The notes under the pieces were generated by a model, which was not told the origin of the DNA, made no database searches, and saw nothing but the letters and a program-made list of their open reading frames with translations. This document shows, piece by piece, positions 15,983-24,013 of a DNA stretch of 64,000 bases. Each line of letters starts with the position of its first letter. Within the stretch, counting starts at the first letter, position 1. Both the position numbers and the translations under genes were made by a program. Origin of the DNA: Sphingopyxis alaskensis RB2256 (GTDB lineage Bacteria > Pseudomonadota > Alphaproteobacteria > Sphingomonadales > Sphingomonadaceae); assembly GCF_000013985.1 (NCBI RefSeq), contig NC_008048.1, forward strand, positions 1,116,001-1,180,000. Reading direction: 5' to 3'.

Positions 15983-17611
15983 ATGGCTATCCGCTCGCGT
16001 CTCGCATCGCTGATCCGCTGCCGCCGCGCGGGAATCAGCATCGCTGCGGCGATCGGTATGCCGATGCTGATCGGCGCGGCGGCGCTCGCGGTCGATGTCG
16101 GCTCGCTTTATCTCGACCGGCGCAAGCTTCAGGGCATCGCCGATGCCGCGGCGCTGGCGGCGGCGGGTCGCCCCGGCGAAGAGCGCGCGGCGGTCGAGCG
16201 GATCATCGCCGCCAATTGCACCTGCGTCATCCGTATCGAGGCGCTGACCGTCGGCACCTATACCGCCGATCCGGCGCGCCCGGCCGAGGCGCGCTTCGCA
16301 GCGGGCGGGGCGGCGCCTAACGCGGTGCGGATCACGCTGTCGCAGGACCGGCCGCTGTTTTTCGGCGGCTTCCTGACAGGACGGCCTGACAGCATCATCC
16401 GCGCGACCGCGACGGGCGCGCGGCGCGGTTATGCCGCCTTTTCGCTGGGGTCGCGCGTCGCGGCGCTGAACGGCGGCGTGGCGAATGCGCTGCTGTCGGG
16501 GCTGACCGGCAGCGAGGTCAACCTGTCGGTGATGGACTATAACGCGCTTGCCAGCACCGACATCGACCTGCTCGCCTTTTCCGACGCCCTCAGGACCGAG
16601 ATCGACGCCGATGTGCTGACCTTTGGCCAGACGCTCGACAGCCAGGTGACGCTGCCGCAGGTGGTGTCGGCGCTCGCGAGCGCTTCGAGCGGTGATGCGG
16701 CGGCGGCGCTCGAGCGGATCGCCGATACCGCCTTGCCACGCGGCCTGATCCCCTCGCGCGCGATCGACCTTGGCCCGCGCGCGTCGAGCGTCCGCGTCGA
16801 TGCCGCGAACCCGGTGAGGGTCAATGCGCTGAGCCTGCTGCGCACGATGTTGCTGCTCGGCAGCGCGAACCGACAGGTCGACCTGTCGCTCGCGAGCGAA
16901 CTGCCCGGCGGATCGGGGATCGACGTCGCGCTGCTGATCGGCGAACCGCCTGCGGATTCGCCGCTGATCGCCGTCACCGATACGAACGATGTGATCGTCC
17001 GCACCGCGCAGGTGCGGCTCAAAATCGATACGCGCATAGCGACACCGCTGGCGAGTGTTCGCGTCCCGCTGCTCGCCGAACTGGGCTCCGCCTCTGCGCG
17101 GATCACCGATATCGATTGCGCCCCGAACAGCAGTGCCGCGGTGACGCTCGGCGTCGTCACGTCGCCCGCCATGGTGGCGATCGGCACGGTCGACGATGGC
17201 GATTTCGCCGACATGCGGCGCCGGCTCGACCCGATGCCCGCGCGTCTCGTCAAACTGCCGCTCGTCAGCATCGACGCGCAGGCTGAAATGACGCTGTCGG
17301 ACCTCAACGAAAAGCCCGTCGCCTTTTCGCGCGGCGAGATCGACGACGGGAGGGTGAAGACGGTGTCGAGCAGCGGGCTGGTCGCGGGCGCGGCCGAATC
17401 GCTGTCCGACGAGCTGGAGCTCGACGTCAATGTGGTGGGGCTGGGGCTCAATCTCGGCGCGCTGACCTCTGCGGTCGGCGACACGGTCGCGCTCGCTGCG
17501 CCCGTCATTGACGGTGTCCTCGGCGACCTCACCGGTCTGCTCGGTCTGCATGTCGGGCAGGCCGATACGCGGATCAATGCGCTGCGCTGCGGCCGTGCGC
17601 GGCTGGTGTGA
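15983..17611 (+). CDS. TadG-like pilus assembly protein
   Basis: A 542-residue protein with an N-terminal membrane anchor (ISIAAAIGMPMLIGAAALAVDV, about residues 18-40) and the TadG-family sequence SLYLDRRKLQGIADAAALAAA directly after it, then a long periplasmic region without recognisable catalytic motifs. TadG-type proteins anchor or support Tad pilus assembly at the inner membrane. It starts 2 bp after the tadE stop; ATG 15983 is preferred to the TTG at 15977. Its periplasmic part is rich in Leu/Ala/Asp repeats such as LGLNLGALTSAVG near the C terminus. Confidence 0.85.
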   Translation: MAIRSRLASLIRCRRAGISIAAAIGMPMLIGAAALAVDVGSLYLDRRKLQGIADAAALAAAGRPGEERAAVERIIAANCTCVIRIEALTVGTYTADPARPAEARFAAGGAAPNAVRITLSQDRPLFFGGFLTGRPDSIIRATATGARRGYAAFSLGSRVAALNGGVANALLSGLTGSEVNLSVMDYNALASTDIDLLAFSDALRTEIDADVLTFGQTLDSQVTLPQVVSALASASSGDAAAALERIADTALPRGLIPSRAIDLGPRASSVRVDAANPVRVNALSLLRTMLLLGSANRQVDLSLASELPGGSGIDVALLIGEPPADSPLIAVTDTNDVIVRTAQVRLKIDTRIATPLASVRVPLLAELGSASARITDIDCAPNSSAAVTLGVVTSPAMVAIGTVDDGDFADMRRRLDPMPARLVKLPLVSIDAQAEMTLSDLNEKPVAFSRGEIDDGRVKTVSSSGLVAGAAESLSDELELDVNVVGLGLNLGALTSAVGDTVALAAPVIDGVLGDLTGLLGLHVGQADTRINALRCGRARLV

Positions 17612-17731
17612 TGCCTCGCGCAGCGGCGCCATTTCGGACAGATTTTCGGGGCTTTTCTGTCCCATTCCGACCGAAAGCGCGGTCGTGCGCGCTATAGGAG
17701 GAATAGTGCAGGCCGGTTATCGGAGGGCGAG

Positions 17732-18628
17732 TTGGCGACCATGCAGGAACCGCAGCGGGTCTCGGCGGCCGATTTCATCCGCAGCTTTGCCAATTGGCGA
17801 TTGCAGGCGGCGCGCATGCCAGTCGTCGTGACGCATCATGGCAAGGACGCGCATGTGCTGATCTCGCTCGACGATTATCACCGGCTCGATGGCGGTGCCG
17901 CGCGCGACATCGCCGCGCGCACCGATGCGTTGCAGGCCTCGCATGCGGCGCTGGTCGAAGCGATCCGCGACGCGGTGATCCTCATCGATCCGGCGTGCCA
18001 TGTCGTGGCGATCAATCCTGCGGGGTGCGACCTGCTCGAACGATCGGCCGCCGCGTTGACCGGTCAAGCTCTGGCGGCGGCGCTTCCGGGGATCGAAACC
18101 GGCCTGCTCGCCCACCGTGTCAATCGGTTGATCGATCATCGCGAGCGTTTTTCGGGCGAGATTCCGGGGGTCGTGCGGCCCGGCCAGTGGCTGCGCGTCG
18201 ACCTGTTTCCCGTTCCTGTGGGCGGCGCGATCATTCTGCGCGACATCAGCGCGGCGATGGAAGATCATGCCGCCGCCGACGCGCGGCGGGCGCTGTTGCA
18301 GGCGATCGAGGCCGACGGCGGCATCGGCCACGCGCGCATTTCAGTACGCGAAACGGTCGAGAGCGCGAATGCGGCGTTGCTCGCGATGGTCGGCGTCGAC
18401 GCTGCGGCGATCCGGCGGGTGCGCTTTTCGGCACTGCTGCCGACCGGTCAGCGCCAGCGCTTTGTCGAGACACTGGAGTCAGTGTTTCGCACCGGCAATG
18501 CCCAACGCATCGCCACCGAACTGGTGACGCGCGAGGGAGCGGCGCTGCCCGTCTCCCTGTCGATCGCCGAAATCCGCGGCGCCTATGCCAGCGAAGGCGC
18601 GATGATCGCCGTCACCGCGGCGCGCTGA
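17732..18628 (+). CDS. Phd/YefM antitoxin-like N-domain fused to PAS-like domains
   Basis: A 298-residue protein of unusual architecture. Residues about 10-52 (VSAADFIRSFANWRLQAAR then PVVVTHHGKDAHVLISLDDYHRL) match the Phd/YefM antitoxin DNA-binding fold: S/A-x-x-F..F, PV.VT.HG....VL.S..DY..L. Residues about 64-170 form a PAS-like domain (LVEAIRDAVILIDPACHVVAIN, then LLERSAAALTGQ and IILRDISAAMEDH); a second PAS-like unit spans 190-298. No toxin gene lies beside it. It follows the tadG-like gene by 120 bp on the same strand and may regulate pilus genes; that is inference. CGGAGGG 4 nt upstream favours TTG 17732; ATG 17741 is the alternative. Confidence 0.72.
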   Translation: MATMQEPQRVSAADFIRSFANWRLQAARMPVVVTHHGKDAHVLISLDDYHRLDGGAARDIAARTDALQASHAALVEAIRDAVILIDPACHVVAINPAGCDLLERSAAALTGQALAAALPGIETGLLAHRVNRLIDHRERFSGEIPGVVRPGQWLRVDLFPVPVGGAIILRDISAAMEDHAAADARRALLQAIEADGGIGHARISVRETVESANAALLAMVGVDAAAIRRVRFSALLPTGQRQRFVETLESVFRTGNAQRIATELVTREGAALPVSLSIAEIRGAYASEGAMIAVTAAR

Positions 18629-18721
18629 TTCGGGGCCTTCCGGGGCACGGCGCCGACGCTGGACAAGCCTCCCGTAACGCGCAATCATCGGCGGCGAAAC
18701 GTTGCAGGCTGCAACTTGCCG

Positions 18722-18731
18722 TTTACGTAAA
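18722..18731. promoter_or_regulatory. Palindromic operator-like site upstream of the acyl-CoA dehydrogenases
   Basis: TTTACGTAAA is a perfect 10-bp palindrome 47 bp before the first acyl-CoA dehydrogenase start. TTTACGTAAA-like cores occur in operators of regulators that control acyl-CoA catabolism (for example LiuR-type sites). It stands between two hexamers that could serve as promoter elements. Regulator unknown. Confidence 0.4.
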
Positions 18732-18778
18732 GGTGAGCGCTCGATATAAGGGCGCCAGTGCCCAATGGGAGAATCGAT

Positions 18779-19972
18779 ATGGACATGGAGTTCAGCCCCG
18801 AAGACCTGGCCTTCCAGCAGGAAGTGCGCCAGTTCATCGCCGACAATTATCCCGCCGAGCTTCGCGGCAAGCAGGACGAGGGCGAAGAGCTGTCCAAGGA
18901 GGATTTCCTCGCCTGGCACAAGATTCTGTACAAGAAGGGCTGGATCGCCCCAGCCTGGCCGGTCGAATATGGCGGCACCGGCTGGACGCCGACGCAGCGC
19001 TTCATCTGGTCGGAAGAAACCGCGCGCGCCGATTGCATCCGCCTGATGCCTTTTGGTCTGTCGATGGTCGGCCCGGTCATCTACACCTTTGGCACGCCCG
19101 AACAGAAAGCGCATTTCCTGCCGCGCATCCTGTCGGGCGAGGATTGGTGGTGTCAGGGCTATTCGGAACCGGGTTCGGGGTCCGACCTCGCCTCGCTGCG
19201 CACCACCGCGGTGCGCGACGGCGATCATTATATCGTCAACGGGCAGAAGACATGGACGACGCTGGCGCAGCACGCCGACTGGGGCTTTTTCCTCGTCCGC
19301 ACCGACAAGGACGCGAAGCAGCAGGAGGGCATTTCCTTCCTCCTCATCGACATGAAATCGCCGGGTATCACCGTGCGCCCGATCATCACCCTGGGCGGTG
19401 AGCATGAGGTGAACGAAGTGTGGCTGGAGGATGTGCGCGTCCCCGTCGCAAATCGCGTTTATGAGGAAAACAAGGGCTGGACCTGCGCCAAGTTCCTGCT
19501 CGCGCACGAACGCACGGGTATCGCCGGCGTCGCCGCATCGAAGCGCGGGATCGAGAAGGTGAAGGCGATTGCGCGCACCGAACTCGACGGGGACAAGCCG
19601 CTGCTCGCCAATCCCTTTTTCAAGCGCAAGGTCGCCGAGCTGGAGGTTGACCTCACCGCCTTGGAGTTCACCGAGCTGCGCAGCCTGGCCGGTGCCAATG
19701 CGGGCAAGGGGCCGGGCCCCGAATCGAGCCTGCTCAAGATCAAGGGCAGCGAAATCCAGCAGCGGCTGACCGAGCTGACGCTCGAAGCCGTCGGCCATTA
19801 TGGCGCGCCCTATTTCCGCGGCTTCGGCGAAGGCGATAACGAACATCCGATCGGGCCCGACTATGCCCATCGCGCCGCGCCGACCTATTTCAACATGCGC
19901 AAGACGACGATCTATGGCGGGTCGAACGAGATTCAGCGCAACATCATTGCGAAGATGGTTTTGGGTCTTTGA
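18779..19972 (+). CDS. Acyl-CoA dehydrogenase
   Basis: A 397-residue flavin-dependent acyl-CoA dehydrogenase, oxidising an acyl-CoA to the 2,3-enoyl-CoA. Seen: MDMEFSPEDLAFQQEVRQFI, PVEYGGTGWTPTQRFIWSEE, the FAD/substrate segment WCQGYSEPGSGSDLASLRT, NGQKTWTT, and the C-terminal IYGGSNEIQRNIIAKMVLGL. At the position of the MCAD catalytic Glu (YEG in many members) this protein has Gly, so the base lies elsewhere or in a partner subunit, as in heteromeric dehydrogenases of sterol or long-side-chain catabolism. A second dehydrogenase follows. GGGAG upstream supports ATG 18779. Confidence 0.93.
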   Translation: MDMEFSPEDLAFQQEVRQFIADNYPAELRGKQDEGEELSKEDFLAWHKILYKKGWIAPAWPVEYGGTGWTPTQRFIWSEETARADCIRLMPFGLSMVGPVIYTFGTPEQKAHFLPRILSGEDWWCQGYSEPGSGSDLASLRTTAVRDGDHYIVNGQKTWTTLAQHADWGFFLVRTDKDAKQQEGISFLLIDMKSPGITVRPIITLGGEHEVNEVWLEDVRVPVANRVYEENKGWTCAKFLLAHERTGIAGVAASKRGIEKVKAIARTELDGDKPLLANPFFKRKVAELEVDLTALEFTELRSLAGANAGKGPGPESSLLKIKGSEIQQRLTELTLEAVGHYGAPYFRGFGEGDNEHPIGPDYAHRAAPTYFNMRKTTIYGGSNEIQRNIIAKMVLGL

Positions 19973-19978
19973 GAAATG

Positions 19979-20068
19979 CGTCGCCCTCGCGAAGGCGGGG
20001 GCCGCAACCGGCCTGACTCAGCGCCGCAGTATAAATCTATAGCGGCCCCCGCCTTCGCGGGGGCGACG
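19979..20068. repeat. 27-bp inverted repeat between the acyl-CoA dehydrogenases
   Basis: CGTCGCCCTCGCGAAGGCGGGGGCCGC runs from 19979 to 20005 and its near-perfect complement (26 of 27) from 20042 to 20068, with a 36-nt spacer. CCCCCGCCTTCGCGGGGGCGACG-type repeats are frequent between genes in sphingomonads. It may attenuate transcription between the two genes or protect mRNA ends. Confidence 0.75.
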
Positions 20069-20078
20069 GGGATGTAAA

Positions 20079-21218
20079 ATGGATTTCACCTACACCGAAA
20101 CGCAGGACATGATCCGCGACACGCTGGCACGCTTTCTCGCGGACACCTGCGACTTCGAGACGCGCCAGAAGTTCATCAACTCGGACAGCGGCCGTGACCC
20201 CGCAATCTGGACAGCGCTGGCGCAGGAACTCGGTATGCTCGGCGCGGCCTTCGCCGAAGAGCATGGCGGTCTCGGCGGCGGCGCCCTGGAAAATGCGATC
20301 GTCATGGAGGAACTGGGCAAGGTCATCGGGATCGAGCCCTATCTGCCGACCGTCGTCATTGCGGGCGGCGCGCTGAAGGCCGTCGGCGGCGCACAGGCCG
20401 ATGCGATGATCCCCGAAATCATCGCCGGCAATATGATCGTCGCCTTTGCCTATGCCGAACCGCAGGGGCGGTATGACCTTGCCAATCTGAAAACGAGCGC
20501 GAAGAAGGATGGGGCGGGCTTTGTGCTGAACGGCCACAAAAGCGTCGTCTATGCGGCGCCCTGGGCGACGCATCTGCTTGTCACCGCGCGCAGCGGTGGC
20601 GGCCAGCGCGACAAGGACGGCATTTCGCTGTTCCTGATCGACGCCAAGCTGCCGGGTATCGTCCGCCGCGACTATCCGACGGTCGACGGCAGCCGCGCGT
20701 CGGAAATCTATTTCGAAAATGTCGCGATTCCTGGTGATGCGCTGCTCGGCGGCGAGGGCGCCGCGCTGCCGCTGATCGAACGGATCGTCGACGAAGCGAC
20801 GGTGGCGACCTGCGCGGAGGCGACAGGCGTGATGCAGAAACTGCACGAAGGCACGCTCGAATATACTCAGCAGCGCAAGCAGTTCGGCGTGCCTATCGCC
20901 AAGTTCCAGGTGCTCCAGCATCGCATGGTCGACATGTTCATGGAGGTCGAACAGGCGCGCTCGATGACGATCATGGCGACGCTCAAGCTGGGCCTGCCTG
21001 CGAACGAACGCATGGCGGCGGTGTCGGCGGCAAAGAACAAGGTCGCGCGCGGCGCCAGGTTCGTCGGCCAGAACGCGATCCAGACCCACGGCGGCATCGG
21101 CATCACGCAGGAACTGGCGATCGGCCATTATTTCAAGCGCGCGACGATGATCGAGGGCCAGTTCGGCAGCGCCGATTATCATATGGATCGTTACGAGCGG
21201 CTGACACTGGCCGAATGA
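20079..21218 (+). CDS. Acyl-CoA dehydrogenase, second subunit type
   Basis: A 379-residue acyl-CoA dehydrogenase distinct from its neighbour. Seen: MDFTYTETQDMIRDTLARFL, EEHGGLGGGALENAIVMEEL, FAYAEPQGRYDLANLKTSAK, NGHKSVVYAAPWA, and a C-terminal domain with YTQQRKQFGVPIAKFQVLQH and the FAD-stacking QTHGGIGITQELAIGHYFKR. The motif TEP-x-x-GSD of the first enzyme is replaced by AEPQGRYD, as in the smaller partners of heteromeric dehydrogenases. The pair, separated by 106 bp, probably forms an alpha2beta2 enzyme; the substrate is not evident. The ATG follows the inverted repeat by 10 bp. Confidence 0.92.
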   Translation: MDFTYTETQDMIRDTLARFLADTCDFETRQKFINSDSGRDPAIWTALAQELGMLGAAFAEEHGGLGGGALENAIVMEELGKVIGIEPYLPTVVIAGGALKAVGGAQADAMIPEIIAGNMIVAFAYAEPQGRYDLANLKTSAKKDGAGFVLNGHKSVVYAAPWATHLLVTARSGGGQRDKDGISLFLIDAKLPGIVRRDYPTVDGSRASEIYFENVAIPGDALLGGEGAALPLIERIVDEATVATCAEATGVMQKLHEGTLEYTQQRKQFGVPIAKFQVLQHRMVDMFMEVEQARSMTIMATLKLGLPANERMAAVSAAKNKVARGARFVGQNAIQTHGGIGITQELAIGHYFKRATMIEGQFGSADYHMDRYERLTLAE

Positions 21219-21241
21219 CTTTGCGCCGTCATCGCGCTCTA

Positions 21242-21507
21242 AGGGTCAGGACCCATTAATTACCCGTTCGAGGCGTCGAAATGGCGAAGATATCGGGCCT
21301 TGGCGGGTGCAGCGGGTAGCATCGCTACCCGCAAGGCCGCGAAGGTCCGAGATTGAAGCCATTTCGGCGTCCCTTCGGGATTTGACCGATTTTGCCCATG
21401 GCAGCGTCGAAAAGTCTTGAAATATATTCATATTCCTACGCCTTTCCTCCTCGCCCTGAGCAAAATCGCCTCAAACCTCGAACGGGTAATTAATGGGTCC
21501 TGACCCT
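21242..21507. mobile_element. 266-bp MITE-like element with 32-bp perfect terminal inverted repeats
   Basis: The left end (21242-21273) begins AGGGTCAGGACCCATTAATT and the right end (21476-21507) is its exact complement over all 32 bp. Inside lies a strong hairpin: GGCCTTG (21296-21302) with CAAGGCC (21332-21338), and GCGGGTAGC (21312-21320) with GCTACCCGC (21324-21332). CTAAGGGTCAG occurs directly repeated at 21239-21249 and 21506-21516, overlapping both ends. No protein is encoded. This fills the gap between the dehydrogenase and the TonB receptor and looks like a non-autonomous element moved by a transposase in trans. Confidence 0.7.
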
Positions 21508-21521
21508 AAGGGTCAGAAGCC

Positions 21522-24011
21522 CTAATAAGCGACGTCGACGGCGATGCGCAGCGTGCGGGGGCGGAGCGGGGTCAGGAAACCCGCATTACCCTCGACGAAG
21601 GGTGTGCCGAGCGAGAAGCGATTTCCCCGCGAATCGAACAGGTTGGTGAGCGTCAGCGACAGGCCGCGGCGGTCGTTGCCGACACGCATCGCAAGCCCTG
21701 TATCGATATAATCGCCCTGGCTTTCGCCCAGCACCGGGCCGATGCCAAGCCGGGATGGGCCAATATAGTTGGCCCATCCGTTAATACGAAAATCCTCATC
21801 GCCGATCATCGTCGCATAGTTGACCGATCCGCGCACGGCATGGCTTGCGACATTGGGAATGCGCCCCAGCCGCGCAGGGGTCGCGGCGAAAACGGGCAGG
21901 ATCTCCGGCGACAAATCATCGACGCGGCTGTGGTTGTAGACCGCGCCCAGTTCAAGGGTCAGCGCGTCGGTCGGCCGCATCGCGAGCGCGCCCGACAGGC
22001 TGGTGATGCGGCCGTCGCCGATGTTGGCGGTGGTCGGAAAGCCGTTGCTGTCGATGAAGTCGGCCTGGATGTTGCGCCAGCGGCTGTGCGACAAAGATAA
22101 GGTCGCGTCGAGCAGCGTCTGCTTTCGGTCGCCGAAGCGCACCCCCGCTTCCCACGTCTGGACGCGATCGTTTCTGAAACGCCGCACAAAATTGCCGTCG
22201 ACGGCAAGCCCGCCGGGGCGAAATCCCTCCTGATAGCGGGCGTAGAGCCGCAGATTGTCGAGCGGCATCGCAAGCAGCGAGGCGGAGGGCAAGAGGTCGG
22301 TCTCGTGCCGCGATGCCGTCGTCGCTCGCCCCGCCTGGGCAAGCGCGAACGGCACATCCTCGGCCATGCCGCCAAGCCGCACGTGCGACAGCCGCAGCCC
22401 GCCGGAGGCGACAAGACCCGTCAGCAGTTCCTTGGTCGCCTCGGCATAGCCCGTCCACTCGGTGATCCGGTTGGTCACGCCGGGCAGCGGGGTATGGAGC
22501 GGCCCATAGGCATATTCGCGTTCCTGTCGCGCGCGATTGGTGATGAAGCTTGCCCCGGCGACCCAGCCAAACCCGTCGTGATAGGGACGCCACAGCCGGT
22601 TTTCGCTGGCGAACATCCGCGTCGCATTATGCTGTTCGAGCCGACGCGGCACGTCGCGCGACGGCGTGATGTCGATCGGCGCGAAGAGGCGTTCGACGTC
22701 GACGGTCCCGACGGCGTTGCCCGACCCGGAGCCGTCCAGTTCGCCCGCGACCGGCAGGCTGGCGTCGAAGCGTTCGAACAGCCGGTGGTCGATAAAGGCG
22801 TTCGACGATTGAAAGCGCAAATCGCCCCAATCCTTCATCACGACGAGCGTGCCGAGACCGTAGCGCGCCTTCGCCGGTTGCTCGATCATCGAGCGGCGGG
22901 TGAGCGGCGGTGCATCCTTGTCGGCATATTGGGCATCGTCGGAGGTGTTCGATTGATAGATGCCGCCGATATCGACGGTCCAGCCGTCTCCCGCATCGAG
23001 CCGAAGAGTGCCGCGGCCGCCCCGGATATGCACGCGATTGACGTCATTCTGTCCGCGGAGTGGATTGTCGATATAGCCGCCATCGGTGATCATGTAACCG
23101 ACGAGGCGCAACGCATGGCCGTCCTCGCCGACGGGCAGGTTCGCAATGCCGGCGATGTCGCCGCCGGGGTCGCCATGCCGGGTCAGCGAGGCGCCCGCGA
23201 TCGCCTGTACGGTCGGGCCGCGCGGATCGGGGGCTTTCGGAATGACGCGAATGATCCCGCCGAGCGACCCTGCGCCGTAAAGCGTGCCCTGCGGTCCTTC
23301 GAGGATTTCGACATTGTCGATGTCATAGAGACGCAGGTCGGGGTCCGGGGCGTTGTAACTCAGCCTGATGTCGCCCAGATACTGGCCGACCGTTGCCTGC
23401 GTCGGGCCGGTGAAACTCGAATCGGCGATGCCGCGGATGAACAGCTTGTTGCGTCCCGAACCCAGATGGGTCGAGGAGACCGTGGCGGTGCGCGACAGGA
23501 TCGAGTCCATCCCGCGTTCCCCGCCAAACGCCAGTTCGCCGCCATCCAATTGGGTGACGACGCCGGCGAAATGCGAGTAAGGAAGGTCGGTCTTCGACGC
23601 GGTGACGATGATCGTATCGGCCGCGGCGGCAACCACCTCGTTCGCGGGTTCACGTGCGCGGGGCTGGGGCACTTGCCGCGGAGCGGGAGCGGCGCGGCTA
23701 CGCTGCGGCGCCGGGCGCCGTTCGATGCGCCAGCTCGTCGCACTGACCCGAACGGCATGTGCGTCGGTCCCCGCAAGCAGGCGGCGGATCGCTTCGTCGA
23801 CGGGCATCCGTCCGCGCACCGACCGGACCCGCGCTTTCCATAACCGGGCGTCGGCGACGCTGATGCTGACGCCGCCTTGCCGGCTGATGACCGGCACCAC
23901 GGCCGACAGGCTGCCGCCGCGCACGTCGAAGGCGCGTTCCTCGGCCGCCTTCGCCGGCACCGGCAGGCAAAGCACCATCGCTGCTGCGACAAAGCCAAGG
24001 CGCGTTTCCAT
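21522..24011 (-). CDS. TonB-dependent outer-membrane receptor with STN signalling domain
   Basis: An 829-residue FecA-type receptor. After a signal peptide (MVLCLPVPAKA) residues about 25-95 form the secretin/TonB N-terminal (STN) domain (FDVRGGSLSAVVPVISRQGG, MPVDEAIRRLLAGTD), which contacts a FecR-like anti-sigma factor in the periplasm. A Pro/Arg linker precedes the TonB box (DTIIVTAS, about 134-141), the plug (LFIRGIAD, DNVEILEGPQGTLYGAGSLGGIIRV) and the beta barrel, ending with an aromatic residue (DVAY). Substrates of such receptors are siderophores, haem or carbohydrates; none is indicated here. It lies 2 bp downstream of fecR. Confidence 0.92.
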   Translation of the reverse strand: METRLGFVAAAMVLCLPVPAKAAEERAFDVRGGSLSAVVPVISRQGGVSISVADARLWKARVRSVRGRMPVDEAIRRLLAGTDAHAVRVSATSWRIERRPAPQRSRAAPAPRQVPQPRAREPANEVVAAAADTIIVTASKTDLPYSHFAGVVTQLDGGELAFGGERGMDSILSRTATVSSTHLGSGRNKLFIRGIADSSFTGPTQATVGQYLGDIRLSYNAPDPDLRLYDIDNVEILEGPQGTLYGAGSLGGIIRVIPKAPDPRGPTVQAIAGASLTRHGDPGGDIAGIANLPVGEDGHALRLVGYMITDGGYIDNPLRGQNDVNRVHIRGGRGTLRLDAGDGWTVDIGGIYQSNTSDDAQYADKDAPPLTRRSMIEQPAKARYGLGTLVVMKDWGDLRFQSSNAFIDHRLFERFDASLPVAGELDGSGSGNAVGTVDVERLFAPIDITPSRDVPRRLEQHNATRMFASENRLWRPYHDGFGWVAGASFITNRARQEREYAYGPLHTPLPGVTNRITEWTGYAEATKELLTGLVASGGLRLSHVRLGGMAEDVPFALAQAGRATTASRHETDLLPSASLLAMPLDNLRLYARYQEGFRPGGLAVDGNFVRRFRNDRVQTWEAGVRFGDRKQTLLDATLSLSHSRWRNIQADFIDSNGFPTTANIGDGRITSLSGALAMRPTDALTLELGAVYNHSRVDDLSPEILPVFAATPARLGRIPNVASHAVRGSVNYATMIGDEDFRINGWANYIGPSRLGIGPVLGESQGDYIDTGLAMRVGNDRRGLSLTLTNLFDSRGNRFSLGTPFVEGNAGFLTPLRPRTLRIAVDVAY

Positions 24012-24013
24012 CG

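Noticed and set aside
15935..17665. 576-codon minus-strand frame opposite the tadG-like gene
   Set aside because: Composition is Arg/Asp/Gln-rich shadow of a GC-rich coding strand; the plus-strand gene has a membrane anchor and TadG signature.
17612..17731. Possible toxin gene beside the Phd/YefM-like protein
   Set aside because: The 120-bp gap and the downstream 150-bp gap contain no frame long enough for a known toxin family.
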